Source: Rhodopseudomonas sp. BR0M22 (GTDB lineage: Bacteria > Pseudomonadota > Alphaproteobacteria > Rhizobiales > Xanthobacteraceae). Taken from it: a stretch of 33,317 nucleotides of DNA. The stretch spans positions 1-33,317 of the forward strand of contig NZ_QUMK01000066.1 in NCBI RefSeq assembly GCF_010907035.1, read 5' to 3'. The notes beneath the pieces are model-generated. The model was not told the origin of the DNA. It ran no database searches and worked only from the letters and a program-made list of their open reading frames with translations. Of this stretch, positions 1 through 7,856 are shown piece after piece; positions within the stretch are counted from its first letter, which is position 1; each line of letters starts with the position of its first letter. Made by a program: the position numbers and the translations under genes.

Positions 1-16
1 TTGCTAACCATGCACC

Positions 17-31
17 GGGCAAATTTTGCCC
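17..31. promoter_or_regulatory. 15-bp palindrome upstream of flhA
   Basis: GGGCAAA-T-TTTGCCC is a perfect odd-centred inverted repeat about 100 bp upstream of the flhA start. No T-tract follows it, so it is a poor terminator. It could be an operator for flhA or the tail of the preceding transcript; nothing in the window decides this. Confidence 0.35.
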
Positions 32-132
32 AGTGAACCGAAGTGTCGTCGGCAGCGAACATCGGGGAATCCCCCGTCGACGCCAGTGCGGTGCCTCACG
101 TCGGCCCCAGCGGCAAGCGACACACGCGAGAG

Positions 133-2274
133 ATGGCGACGGACATGACGGACACCACGGTCGGCCAGGGCACAGGGTCCGGCATCCCCAGCATCAAAGA
201 GATGATCGCGATCCTGCGGCGCGGCGACCTGATGCTCGCGATCGGCGTGCTGACGATCCTGGTCGTGCTGATCCTGCCGCTGCCGGCGCTGATTCTCGAC
301 CTGTTCCTGGCGATCTCGATCACGCTGTCGATCCTGATCCTGATGACGTCGCTGTTCATTCAGGCGCCGCTGGAATTCTCGTCGTTTCCGACCGTGCTGC
401 TGATCTCGACGATGTTGCGGCTGTCGCTGAACATGGCCTCGACCCGGCTGATCCTGTCGCACGGCCACGAAGGCACCGCGGCCGCCGGTCACGTCATCGA
501 GGCGTTCGGCGGCTTCGTGATGGGCGGCAATTTCGTGATCGGGATCATCGTGTTCACGATCCTGATCATCGTCAACTTCGTGGTCATCACCAAGGGTTCG
601 GGCCGTATCGCCGAAGTCGCGGCACGCTTCCAACTGGATTCGATGCCCGGCAAGCAGATGGCGATCGACGCCGACCTGTCGGCCGGCCTGATCGACGAAG
701 CTACCGCGAAAGCCCGGCGCAAGGAGCTGGAGGACGAGAGTGGCTTCTTCGGCGCCATGGACGGCGCCTCGAAGTTCGTCCGCGGCGACGCCATCGCCGG
801 CCTGCTGATCGTGTTCATCAACGTGATCGGCGGCATCGTCATCGGCGTGATGCAGCAGGGGCTGTCGTTCGGCGAAGCCGGCCGCACCTACACGCTGCTG
901 ACCGTCGGCGACGGCCTGGTGACGCAGATCCCGGCCCTGATCGTCTCGACCGCGGCGGGCCTGCTGGTGTCGAAGGCGGGCATCTCCGGCTCGGCCGACA
1001 AGGCGATGATGGGTCAGTTGTCGGGCTATCCGCAGGCGCTCGGCATGGCGGCCGCGGTGATGCTGGTGCTGGCCGCCCTGCCGGGCATTCCGACGCTGCC
1101 GTTTCTGGCGCTCGGCGGCGGCGCAGGCTTCCTCGCTTTCAAGGCTGGCAAGCGCAAGGCGGAAGTGACGGCCGAGAAGGCGCAGGCCGCATTGGCGCCG
1201 GAAGCGGCCGCCGCCGCCGCGGCAGGTGCTGTGGCCGAGGAGCCGATCGCCGCCGCGCTGAAGATCGACGACCTGAAGATCGAGCTCGGCTACGCGCTCT
1301 TGCCGCTGGTGAACGGCCCCGACGGCCAGGACCGCCTCACCGAGCAGATCAAGGCGCTGCGCCGCTCGCTGGCGATCGAGATGGGCTTCGTGATGCCGGC
1401 CGTGCGCATCCTCGACAACGTCCAGCTCGAGGCCAACACCTACGTCATCAAGATCAAGGAGGTCGACGCCGGCACCGGCCGGATCTGGCCGAACCAGTTC
1501 ATGGTGATGGATCCGGCCGGCGACCAGGTGACGGTGCCGGGCATCAACACCACCGAGCCGACCTTCGGCCTGCCCGCGACCTGGGTCGACGCCAACTTCA
1601 AGGAAGAGGCGTCCCTGAAGGGCTACACCGTGGTCGACGCCGCCACGGTGCTGTCGACGCATCTGACCGAGCTGCTCAAGGCCAACATGTCCGACCTGTT
1701 GTCCTACGGCGAAACCCAGAAGCTGCTCAAAGACCTGCCGAGCGAGCAGAGCGAGCTGGTCAAGGACATCGTGCCCAGCCAGATCACCGTGTCCGGCATC
1801 CAGCGCGTGCTGCAGCTTCTGCTCGCCGAGCGGGTCTCGATCCGCGACCTGTCGACCATCCTGGAAGGCGTCGCCGAGGCGCTGGCGTTCTCACGCAATC
1901 CGTCGACCATCGTCGAGCACGTCCGCGCCCGGCTGGCGCGCCAGATCTGCGCGCAGAACACCTCCTACAACGGCTACCTGCCGCTGATCGCGCTGTCGGC
2001 CAAATGGGAGCAGGCGTTCGCCGAATCGATCATCGGCCAGGGCGAAGAGCGCACCCTGGCGATGGCGCCGTCGAAACTGTCGGAATTCATGACCGCGGTG
2101 CGCGACAAATTCGAACAGGCCGCCCGGGAAGGCGAGGCACCGGTGCTGGTGACGTCGGCTTCGATCCGGCCGTTCGTCCGCTCGCTGGTCGAGCGGTTCC
2201 GCGCCCAGACCACTGTGATGTCGCAGGCCGAGATCCATCCGCGGGCCCGGCTGAAAACCGTCGGCAGCGTCTGA
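133..2274 (+). CDS. flhA: Flagellar biosynthesis protein FlhA
   Basis: FlhA is the large inner-membrane component of the flagellar type III export gate; its cytoplasmic domain docks chaperone-substrate complexes before export. The N-terminal half has the family's run of hydrophobic segments and the very conserved block around PLEFSSFPTVLLISTMLRL (about residue 85), followed by the FHIPEP-type loop with the residues SMPGKQMAID (about residue 180). The C-terminal 350 residues form the soluble domain. The length of about 713 aa is normal. The start is uncertain: ATG 133 sits directly behind GAGAG, ATG 145 is in frame and gives the commoner-looking N-terminus MTDTTVGQ, and a GTG at 43 is also in frame. 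The gene stands alone here; fliI-fliJ are 2.4 kb downstream on the other strand. Identity is very sure, start moderately sure. Confidence 0.97.
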   Translation: MATDMTDTTVGQGTGSGIPSIKEMIAILRRGDLMLAIGVLTILVVLILPLPALILDLFLAISITLSILILMTSLFIQAPLEFSSFPTVLLISTMLRLSLNMASTRLILSHGHEGTAAAGHVIEAFGGFVMGGNFVIGIIVFTILIIVNFVVITKGSGRIAEVAARFQLDSMPGKQMAIDADLSAGLIDEATAKARRKELEDESGFFGAMDGASKFVRGDAIAGLLIVFINVIGGIVIGVMQQGLSFGEAGRTYTLLTVGDGLVTQIPALIVSTAAGLLVSKAGISGSADKAMMGQLSGYPQALGMAAAVMLVLAALPGIPTLPFLALGGGAGFLAFKAGKRKAEVTAEKAQAALAPEAAAAAAAGAVAEEPIAAALKIDDLKIELGYALLPLVNGPDGQDRLTEQIKALRRSLAIEMGFVMPAVRILDNVQLEANTYVIKIKEVDAGTGRIWPNQFMVMDPAGDQVTVPGINTTEPTFGLPATWVDANFKEEASLKGYTVVDAATVLSTHLTELLKANMSDLLSYGETQKLLKDLPSEQSELVKDIVPSQITVSGIQRVLQLLLAERVSIRDLSTILEGVAEALAFSRNPSTIVEHVRARLARQICAQNTSYNGYLPLIALSAKWEQAFAESIIGQGEERTLAMAPSKLSEFMTAVRDKFEQAAREGEAPVLVTSASIRPFVRSLVERFRAQTTVMSQAEIHPRARLKTVGSV

Positions 2275-2498
2275 CCAATCGGTTCCGCGCTGTCGCACCG
2301 CAACATCGGCTGCGCGACTTTTGAGCAACAGACAAGAGCTCTCGTAGCAAAAGGGTATCGTTGGACCGACAGTGGCGGAATCGTTCAAATTGTCCGCACC
2401 TGCTTCAATCTGATTAATTTTCAGTAAATTAGGTCAGTGTTTCGCACTGCATTCTCGCGCACTATCACGCTTATTCACGCGCTTGTGATGACCTCTAC

Positions 2499-2524
2499 GG
2501 AACGTCCGAGCGATTTCCTACGTT
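2499..2524 (+). promoter_or_regulatory. Putative EcfG (general stress) promoter
   Basis: GGAAC at 2499-2503 and CGTT at 2521-2524 are separated by 17 bp, which matches the GGAAC-N16/17-CGTT consensus known for the alphaproteobacterial general-stress sigma factor EcfG. It lies about 80 bp upstream of the small membrane protein at 2608 and on the same strand. The rest of the gene-free stretch 2275-2607 shows only AT-rich sequence around 2410-2435 and no convincing terminator after flhA. Confidence 0.6.
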
Positions 2525-2607
2525 TTCTGCGTGAGTTCTTTGAACCTGCTTCGGGATTGCAAACACGAATTTCCGAGGGTGGACAGAAAGACACCAGGAG
2601 GCTCCGC

Positions 2608-2808
2608 ATGAACCATTCGATCTACAGTGCCGATCGCACCACCCACTTGAAGGTTGTGGCCGTGGCTCTGGTCGCAGGGATCGCGGTGGCGGGTCTCGGG
2701 ATCACTGCACGCCTCGGCGCCGACGACGGCTACACTCAGACCGCGAAGGTGATCAAAGCCGGCAAGCCGATGGCGATCACCAAGGCGGAGACCATGGTGA
2801 TCCGCTGA
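2608..2808 (+). CDS. Small single-span membrane protein, unknown function
   Basis: This 66-residue protein begins at ATG 2608, preceded by a strong AGGAGG Shine-Dalgarno at 2596-2602; the longer open frame starting near 2437 lacks such support. A basic, polar N-terminus (MNHSIYSADRTTHLK) precedes one hydrophobic helix (VVAVALVAGIAVAGLGI, about residues 17-33). A short polar tail with TAKVIKAGKPMAITKAETMVIR-like composition follows, probably periplasmic. I recognise similar small proteins in Bradyrhizobium and Rhodopseudomonas but know no function. The EcfG-type promoter upstream suggests a general-stress role (inference). A bidirectional terminator closes the unit at 2911-2937. It is real by ribosome-binding site and composition; the role is unknown. 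Confidence 0.8.
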   Translation: MNHSIYSADRTTHLKVVAVALVAGIAVAGLGITARLGADDGYTQTAKVIKAGKPMAITKAETMVIR

Positions 2809-2909
2809 AGCGATCCGATGAGAGTTCCAGCCTTCACGCATGCCGGATAGCCCCCCTGGCTAACGCGTGAGCTGAGGAGGTCGCACTCACCCCAAGTGAC
2901 GACCCGAGG

Positions 2910-2937
2910 AAAACGCCCGCTCCCCACGGGCGTTTTT
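2910..2937. terminator. Bidirectional intrinsic terminator
   Basis: A 9-10 bp stem AAACGCCCG / CGGGCGTTT (2911-2919 with 2927-2935), loop of 7, is followed by TTTTTCTTTT on the + strand and has a matching A/T flank on the other strand. It sits between the convergent small membrane protein and the anti-sigma gene and can serve both. Confidence 0.85.
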
Positions 2938-3033
2938 CTTTTGTACGACGCCAATTGAACGACGAGGCGTGCTGATATCAGCCGCTCCGTCATCAGGCCT
3001 AACTATCGACAGCTGATAGAAACGCCGGCCAAA

Positions 3034-3981
3034 CTACTTCGGCGGCGCTGCCGGTGTCGGTTCCGACGGGACACTCTCCACCAGCTTGCCGGTGAACACG
3101 ATCGGACCGGTCGCGACCCCGGTCGGCGAACCGCCTTCCGGCTCGACCGTCACCGCATAAGTGGCCTTGTTGACCAGCTCCGGATCGAACGAGGACAGCA
3201 CCGGATTGACGGTGAAGTCGTGACCGCCGATCACGCCGAGCGAACGCGGCTTCTGCAGCTTGTCGGACACCAGCCAGAGTTCGTAGCTCTTGCCGGGCTC
3301 CGGCGTGGCGGCGACGCGGCGCACCGTGAACGTCTTGGTGCCGGCGTCGACGGTGAGGATGAACGCAGGCGCATCGCCGTCCTTTTGCAACACCGCGACG
3401 TACTGCGCCGGGATCGGTTGCGGCGGCGCCTCGACGGTCACCACCTTGGTGCGGACCGGTGGACGCAGGGCATCGGGCAGCGCATCCGGCTGATACACCT
3501 GCGCGCCGACCACCAGCAGCAGGACCGCCGCGGCGGCGCTCGACAGCATGGCGAGACCGCGCCAGACGTAAGCGCGCTTGGCGAAGTGAACGACGCGCTT
3601 GGATTCCGGACTGAGTTCGGTCGGTTCGCTCGCGGGAACGGGACCAAGGTCGTTGGCGGGACGTGGCAAGATCGGCTCTCCGGGCGCACCAAGCGCTCCC
3701 GCAGCCGCGACATCTGGATGCGGCGCAGCCAGCGGCGAGACCGGCGCGCGCTGTGACTCGGCGGCGATCGCCGCCTTGATCCGATCCCACACCTCGGCAC
3801 GCGGCTCGACCAGCCCGACCATCTGATTAAGCGCGCCGAGCTTGTACTCCCACGCCGTCACGAGCTCCGCGAATTCCGCGTCGCTACGGATCAGCGTCTC
3901 GGCTTCCGCCCGTTCGGCGGCGTCGAGAGTGCCGAGCGCGTATTCGGCGGCGAGCGCGCTATGGTCTTCGCTATGGGCCAT
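3034..3981 (-). CDS. Anti-sigma factor, RskA-type
   Basis: This 315-aa protein is the partner of the ECF sigma factor encoded immediately upstream. The N-terminal ~110 residues contain the helical sigma-binding region of the family (HSALAAEYALGTLDAAE, then WEYKLGALNQMVGLVEPR). A Pro/Ala-rich linker follows, then one membrane helix (GLAMLSSAAAAVLLLVVGAQVY, about residues 140-165), and a C-terminal extracytoplasmic domain of about 150 residues resembling anti-sigma-K RskA (YELWLVSD, LGVIGG, TYAVTVEPEGGSPTG). No Cys-containing zinc motif of the ZAS type is present. Its ATG overlaps the sigma stop as TGATG (3979-3983), so the pair is translationally coupled. It probably holds the sigma factor at the membrane until an envelope signal releases it; the signal is not evident from sequence. 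Confidence 0.85.
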   Translation of the reverse strand: MAHSEDHSALAAEYALGTLDAAERAEAETLIRSDAEFAELVTAWEYKLGALNQMVGLVEPRAEVWDRIKAAIAAESQRAPVSPLAAPHPDVAAAGALGAPGEPILPRPANDLGPVPASEPTELSPESKRVVHFAKRAYVWRGLAMLSSAAAAVLLLVVGAQVYQPDALPDALRPPVRTKVVTVEAPPQPIPAQYVAVLQKDGDAPAFILTVDAGTKTFTVRRVAATPEPGKSYELWLVSDKLQKPRSLGVIGGHDFTVNPVLSSFDPELVNKATYAVTVEPEGGSPTGVATGPIVFTGKLVESVPSEPTPAAPPK

Positions 3982-4529
3982 CAGGTCAGTCCCAAACACC
4001 CCCGAACATCCAACAAGCTGCGGCGCAGCCAGGTCTTGATCGTATTGGCCGGCGCACCGAACTTGGCGCCGAGTTGCTCCCGGCTCCAACCGTTGTAGTA
4101 CGCCAGCAGCACCAGCTTCTGCCGATCCGGCTCGAGCCGGCCGATGCACTCCAGCAGCCGTTTCAGTTCCTCGGTCATCTCACGGCGCGCGAGCGGGTCC
4201 GGCGTCTCCGCCGCCACATTGTTGGCGGCGGGTTCTTCCTCGATCGACACCTCGCCGCGCTTGCGCACGACGTCGATCGCCCGATTGCGCGCGATCGACG
4301 CCATCCAGGTGATCGGCGAAGCGACCTTGGAGTCGAACTGTGCGGCGTTGTTCCAGATCTTGACGTAGGCGTCCTGGATGACTTCTTCGGCGAGATCCTG
4401 TCGCCGCAAGATACGGAGGACCACGCCGAACAGTTTCGCCCGGGTGGCTTCGTAGAGTCGCTGGAACGCGTCCTGATCGCGCTCTGCGACCGCGGCGATC
4501 AGCGAAACCAACTCAGCAGGCGATAGCAT
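3981..4529 (-). CDS. ECF RNA polymerase sigma factor (SigK/RpoE-like)
   Basis: This 182-residue group 4 sigma factor redirects RNA polymerase to a small stress regulon. Region 2 is visible around DAFQRLYEATRAKLFGVVLRIL and DLAEEVIQDAYVKIW, with the region 2.4-like ITWMASIARNRAIDVVRKR. Region 4 is a helix-turn-helix near LLAYYNGWSREQLGAKFGAPANTIKTWLRR. There is no extra C-terminal domain. It is co-encoded with an RskA-type anti-sigma factor through a TGATG overlap, the classical arrangement. A GAGG ribosome-binding site precedes ATG 4529, and a 7-bp hairpin lies just upstream of it. This is not the EcfG sigma factor, since no phyR/nepR genes accompany it. Target promoters cannot be read from this window. 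Confidence 0.93.
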   Translation of the reverse strand: MLSPAELVSLIAAVAERDQDAFQRLYEATRAKLFGVVLRILRRQDLAEEVIQDAYVKIWNNAAQFDSKVASPITWMASIARNRAIDVVRKRGEVSIEEEPAANNVAAETPDPLARREMTEELKRLLECIGRLEPDRQKLVLLAYYNGWSREQLGAKFGAPANTIKTWLRRSLLDVRGCLGLT

Positions 4530-4542
4530 TCCGAGACCTCAT

Positions 4543-4561
4543 CATGGCCGTTGCGGCCATG
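4543..4561 (-). promoter_or_regulatory. Inverted repeat next to the sigma factor ribosome-binding site
   Basis: CATGGCC-GTTGC-GGCCATG is a perfect 7-bp inverted repeat with a 5-nt loop, 4-5 nt from the GAGG ribosome-binding site of the sigma factor gene. It could form a leader hairpin or be a protein operator. No T-tract is present. Confidence 0.4.
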
Positions 4562-4650
4562 TCCCCGTCCGAGCCGAGCGGCCCGGATTTGGTCAGCATA
4601 GCTTGCAGCGCAGCGATTCACCACGGCACAGCAGTCTTTGTGGATACGCC

Positions 4651-4685
4651 AAACAAAAGCCCGGACCGTGCGGCCCGGGCGTTTT
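4651..4685 (-). terminator. Intrinsic terminator after fliJ
   Basis: Read on the minus strand, GCCCGG and CCGGGC arms (4675-4680 with 4659-4664) enclose a 10-nt loop and are followed by TTTTGTTTGG. It lies 26 bp past the fliJ stop and closes the fliI-fliJ unit. Confidence 0.75.
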
Positions 4686-4710
4686 GATCTCAACGCGGCG
4701 ATGAGAGAAC

Positions 4711-5139
4711 TCAGACGACGGCGCCGGCGCCGCCGAGCCTGGCCCGCATCAAGCCAATGCTGTCCAGATCGGCCTGTTCGCGGGCGCTTTCCTCGGCGCG
4801 CTCGCGAGCCTGATCGCGCTCGTCGAGCAGCTCGACCTTCTTCATTTCGTCGAACGCCTCCGACAACTGGCCCCGCGCCTCTTCGAGCTGCACGCGCAGT
4901 TCATCGGCGGAGCGGGTCAGGTTCTCCCGGCGCTGAATCGCCGCTTTGGCATAGGTCGGATAGGCGAAGTGGGTCGGATCAGCGATACCGGCGCGTTCCT
5001 GCTCGGTGACGATTTCGCGCTCGAGATCGGCGGACATCCGCTCGAAATCGGCGATCATCGCTTCGATCTGGGCAACCCGTCTGCGCCGCTCGTCGACCTG
5101 AAATTTCTTCAGGCGGATCAGCGTGTCACGTGACTTCAT
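4711..5139 (-). CDS. fliJ: Flagellar export chaperone FliJ
   Basis: FliJ is a small coiled-coil stalk protein that sits in the FliI hexamer and helps couple ATP hydrolysis and proton flow to export of flagellar subunits. The 142-residue product is almost entirely charged alpha-helix: MKSRDTLIRLKKFQVDERRRRVAQIEAMIADFERM at the N-terminus and an ELRVQLEEARGQLSEAFDEMKKVELLDERDQ helix in the second half, as expected for the antiparallel coiled coil. It follows fliI after a 108-bp gap on the same strand and ends before an intrinsic terminator, so it is the last gene of the unit. Sequence conservation in FliJ is low; the call relies on helix pattern, size and position after fliI. Confidence 0.9.
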   Translation of the reverse strand: MKSRDTLIRLKKFQVDERRRRVAQIEAMIADFERMSADLEREIVTEQERAGIADPTHFAYPTYAKAAIQRRENLTRSADELRVQLEEARGQLSEAFDEMKKVELLDERDQARERAEESAREQADLDSIGLMRARLGGAGAVV

Positions 5140-5247
5140 CGACTCGTACTCCCCAGAAGTCCCAATTCAACGCGGGACATCGCCGGCCCGCCACGCAGGG
5201 GCAACCGGCAAATCGATTGATCTGCCAAGGATGATGACCGGACAAAG

Positions 5248-6573
5248 TTAGCGTTCCGTTTCCGAATTACTCAGGATCTGCTCCAATTGCGCATATCCCG
5301 ACTGCAGGCTGGTCGCTTCGTCCTTGCCCTGGCGCAGAAAATCTTCCAGCGGCTCGTGCAGCCGCACCGCCTCGTCGACCTCGGCGCTGGAGCCCGGACG
5401 ATAGGCGCCGAGCCGGATCAGCTCTTCCATATCGGCGTAGGTCCCCATGATTTGCCGCGCCCGCTTGATCAGCGGCAGATAGGCTGGGTCGGCCGATTTC
5501 GGCATCGTCCGCGACACCGATTTGAGAACATTGATGGCCGGATAGCGGCCGCGCTCGGCAATCGCGCGCTGCATCACGATATGACCGTCGAGAATGCCGC
5601 GGACCGCGTCCGCGACCGGCTCGTTGTGATCGTCGCCGTCGACCAGCACGGTGAAGATGCCGGTGATGGTGCCCTCGCCCAGCCCCGGGCCTGCGCGTTC
5701 GAGCAGCTTCGGCAGCTCGGTGAACACCGTCGGCGTATAGCCCTTGGCGGTCGGCGGCTCGCCGGCGGACAGCCCGATCTCACGCTGCGCCATCGCAAAG
5801 CGCGTCACCGAGTCCATCAGACACAGCACGTCCTTGTCGTTGTCGCGGAAGTATTCGGCAATCGCCAGCGTCAGATAAGCTGCCTGACGCCGCATCAGTG
5901 CAGGCTCGTCCGATGTCGCCACCACCACCACCGAGCGCGCCAGGCCTTCCTCGCCGAGGTCGTCCTGCAGGAACTCCTGCACCTCGCGGCCGCGTTCACC
6001 GATCAGGCCGATCACCGAGACGGCGGCATCGACGTTGCGGGCGAGCATCGACAGCAGCACTGACTTACCGACGCCGGAACCGGCGAAGATACCCATGCGC
6101 TGCCCACGGCAGCAGGTGAGAAACGTATTCAGCGCCCGCACGCCGAGATCGAGCGGCGCGCCGACCCGCTTGCGCGAATGCGCCGGCGGCGGTTGATTAC
6201 GGAACGACATCGGCGACGGGCCCTGCACCAGCGGCCCCTTGCCATCGATCGGTTCGCCCAGCGCGTTGACGACACGGCCGAGCCAGTGCGGCGACGGACG
6301 CACCTGAGCGGCAGCGTTGGCGATGATCGCGCGGCAGCCGCGGCGCACGCCTTCGAGCCCCGCGAACGGCATCACGATGGCGTTGTTGCCAGTGAAGCCG
6401 ATGACTTCGCATGGGATCGAGCGGTGGGCCCCGGTCTCGACGACGATGCGCGCCCCAACGCTCATCGCATGGATCGGCCCGGCGATCTCGACCATCAATC
6501 CGCGCACGCCGACGACACGCCCATACGTATTGACGCTGTCGATGTCTCCGATCTGTTCCGCCAGGGCCTTCAT
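5248..6573 (-). CDS. fliI: Flagellum-specific ATPase FliI
   Basis: FliI is the cytoplasmic ATPase of the flagellar type III export apparatus, related to the F1 beta subunit. The 441-residue protein has the P-loop [11 protein letters not shown] (about residue 163), the FliI/YscN signature [11 protein letters not shown], the Walker B region [21 protein letters not shown] and the conserved [23 protein letters not shown] segment. Length is normal. It begins at ATG 6573 and is followed by fliJ. Upstream on the shared fliI/ctrA intergenic region is a TTAA-N7-TTTAC sequence, one mismatch from a full CtrA box, 40-55 bp before the start; this fits a CtrA-controlled early flagellar promoter as known in Caulobacter (inference). 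Confidence 0.97.
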   Translation of the reverse strand: MKALAEQIGDIDSVNTYGRVVGVRGLMVEIAGPIHAMSVGARIVVETGAHRSIPCEVIGFTGNNAIVMPFAGLEGVRRGCRAIIANAAAQVRPSPHWLGRVVNALGEPIDGKGPLVQGPSPMSFRNQPPPAHSRKRVGAPLDLGVRALNTFLTCCRGQRMGIFAGSGVGKSVLLSMLARNVDAAVSVIGLIGERGREVQEFLQDDLGEEGLARSVVVVATSDEPALMRRQAAYLTLAIAEYFRDNDKDVLCLMDSVTRFAMAQREIGLSAGEPPTAKGYTPTVFTELPKLLERAGPGLGEGTITGIFTVLVDGDDHNEPVADAVRGILDGHIVMQRAIAERGRYPAINVLKSVSRTMPKSADPAYLPLIKRARQIMGTYADMEELIRLGAYRPGSSAEVDEAVRLHEPLEDFLRQGKDEATSLQSGYAQLEQILSNSETER

Positions 6574-6612
6574 TGCGAAACCCTTAAGTTCCTCGACGCG
6601 GGGGCCGTCACC

Positions 6613-6628
6613 TTAACTTCGTGTTTAC
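6613..6628. promoter_or_regulatory. Near-consensus CtrA box upstream of fliI
   Basis: TTAA-CTTCGTG-TTTAC differs from the CtrA consensus TTAA-N7-TTAAC at one position. It lies 40-55 bp upstream of the fliI start, a position typical of CtrA-activated flagellar promoters. A further TTAATCAT at 6637-6644 differs by one base from the half site TTAACCAT. Confidence 0.55.
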
Positions 6629-6695
6629 CCGCATCGTTAATCATTGCGTCACTGTCTTTGGTAACTGAGCACGCTCGCCCATCAGAATGAAGGGT

Positions 6696-6864
6696 GAGTC
6701 GAAAGAGTCGGTTAGCCCCGCCTCTTAATGTGGAACTTGAAGGGACCGGTCAGCAAAAAACTGCTTTTCCGCAACACCTTAGTGCGATTCGACAAAAATT
6801 GCACGGCGGGACCTTGCGGAGCCGAATCAGTTTTTGTTAACCATTGCTCGTCAGGATCCGAATC
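6696..6864 (+). promoter_or_regulatory. ctrA control region: five GANTC sites and a CtrA half site
   Basis: GANTC, the CcrM methylation target, occurs at 6696-6700, 6705-6709, 6786-6790, 6824-6828 and 6860-6864. An exact CtrA half site TTAACCAT is at 6837-6844. It is flanked by two copies of CCGAATCAGTT (6822-6832 and 6858-6868) whose starts are 36 bp apart. In Caulobacter the ctrA promoter is controlled by methylation and by CtrA itself; this layout suggests the same logic here. The whole gap 6574-6940 holds no further gene. Confidence 0.6.
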
Positions 6865-6940
6865 AGTTCTTCAAAGGCGTTTCCAGTGCCGCAAGTGTGC
6901 GGACGCCTGACGCCCGTAGCGGCGCTTAGAGGGGACTGGC

Positions 6941-7642
6941 ATGCGCGTATTGCTGATTGAAGATGACAGCGCGACTGCGCAGTCGATCGAATTGATGCTC
7001 AAATCCGAGAGTTTCAATGTCTACACGACGGATCTCGGTGAAGAAGGCGTCGACCTCGGCAAGCTGTACGACTACGACATCATCCTGCTTGATCTGAACT
7101 TGCCGGATATGTCCGGTTACGACGTTCTCAAGCAGCTTCGCGTCTCCAAGATCAAAACCCCGATCCTGATCCTGTCCGGCCTTGCCGGTATCGAGGACAA
7201 GGTGAAGGGTCTGGGCGTCGGCGCCGACGACTACATGACCAAGCCGTTCCACAAGGACGAGCTGGTCGCGCGCATCCACGCCATCGTCCGCCGCTCCAAG
7301 GGTCACGCCCAGTCGGTGATCCAGACCGGCGACCTCGTCGTCAATCTCGACACCAAGACCGTCGAAGTCGGCGGCCAGCGCGTGCATCTGACCGGCAAGG
7401 AATATCAGATGCTGGAACTGCTCTCCCTGCGGAAGGGCACCACGCTGACCAAGGAAATGTTCCTCAACCACCTCTATGGTGGCATGGACGAGCCGGAACT
7501 GAAGATCATCGACGTCTTCATCTGCAAGCTGCGCAAGAAGCTCGCCAACGCGTCCGACGGCCGCAACTTCATCGAGACGGTGTGGGGACGTGGCTACGTG
7601 CTGCGCGAGCCGTCCGAGGACGACGTTCGCATCCCGGCCTGA
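6941..7642 (+). CDS. ctrA: Cell-cycle response regulator CtrA
   Basis: CtrA is the OmpR-type master regulator of the alphaproteobacterial cell cycle; phosphorylated CtrA binds TTAA-N7-TTAA, controls flagellar, division and chemotaxis genes and in some species blocks the origin. The 233-residue protein has a receiver domain (acidic pocket D8-D9, phospho-acceptor D51 in [11 protein letters not shown], lysine in [10 protein letters not shown]) and a winged-helix DNA-binding domain with the family-typical [32 protein letters not shown] and FICKLRKKL blocks. ATG 6941 follows GAGGGGAC. Location beside fliI/fliJ is usual for the alphaproteobacterial gene. The C-terminal tail [11 protein letters not shown] is short and hydrophobic-ended; ClpXP turnover of CtrA depends on such ends in Caulobacter. 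An intrinsic terminator follows. Confidence 0.97.
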   Translation: MRVLLIEDDSATAQSIELMLKSESFNVYTTDLGEEGVDLGKLYDYDIILLDLNLPDMSGYDVLKQLRVSKIKTPILILSGLAGIEDKVKGLGVGADDYMTKPFHKDELVARIHAIVRRSKGHAQSVIQTGDLVVNLDTKTVEVGGQRVHLTGKEYQMLELLSLRKGTTLTKEMFLNHLYGGMDEPELKIIDVFICKLRKKLANASDGRNFIETVWGRGYVLREPSEDDVRIPA

Positions 7643-7695
7643 CCCGGTTTACCCAGGAGCGCCACCCGGCGCTCTCCTTCCGAGCGAACCTCCAG

Positions 7696-7725
7696 CCCCG
7701 CCGCAAATGGCGGGGTTTTTGTTTT
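7696..7725 (+). terminator. Intrinsic terminator after ctrA
   Basis: Stem CCCCGCC / GGCGGGG (7696-7702 with 7709-7715), loop GCAAAT, followed by TTTTTGTTTT. It lies about 55 bp past the ctrA stop. Confidence 0.9.
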
Positions 7726-7760
7726 GCGGATCCTGCTCTGGCCGCGGCAGCTCCCCTACG

Positions 7761-7807
7761 CCGTGTTTCGGGTTCGCGAGCTGCGCTCGCGCCCCGGAAT
7801 GACGACG
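7761..7807. repeat. Probable dispersed intergenic repeat unit
   Basis: The sequence around a CGCGAGC-TGC-GCTCGCG hairpin (7775-7791), with flanks GTTTCGGGTT and CCCCGGAATGACGAC, matches my memory of short palindromic repeats scattered between genes in Bradyrhizobium and Rhodopseudomonas genomes. Only one copy is present here, so the repeat nature is inferred. It lies between the ctrA terminator and the end of cheR. Confidence 0.45.
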
Positions 7808-7856
7808 AAGGGTGTGTAGCAATGATGCGGAAGAAGAGCCGGCGTGGCTCCGCGCG

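Noticed and set aside
4-11. CtrA half site CTAACCAT upstream of flhA
   Set aside because: One mismatch in a short motif with no second half at the right spacing; too weak to call.
18-29. Sigma-54 promoter before flhA (GG...GC in GGGCAAATTTTGCC)
   Set aside because: GG and GC are separated by 8 or 9 bases instead of 10; the sequence is better described as a palindrome.
4-1662. Long minus-strand open frame opposite flhA
   Set aside because: It is an antisense frame of a GC-rich gene; the translation is rich in Arg, Asp, His and Gln with no known motif, while the + strand encodes clear FlhA.
2437-2607. N-terminal extension of the small membrane protein
   Set aside because: The extension covers the EcfG-type promoter and lacks a ribosome-binding site, while ATG 2608 has a near-perfect one.
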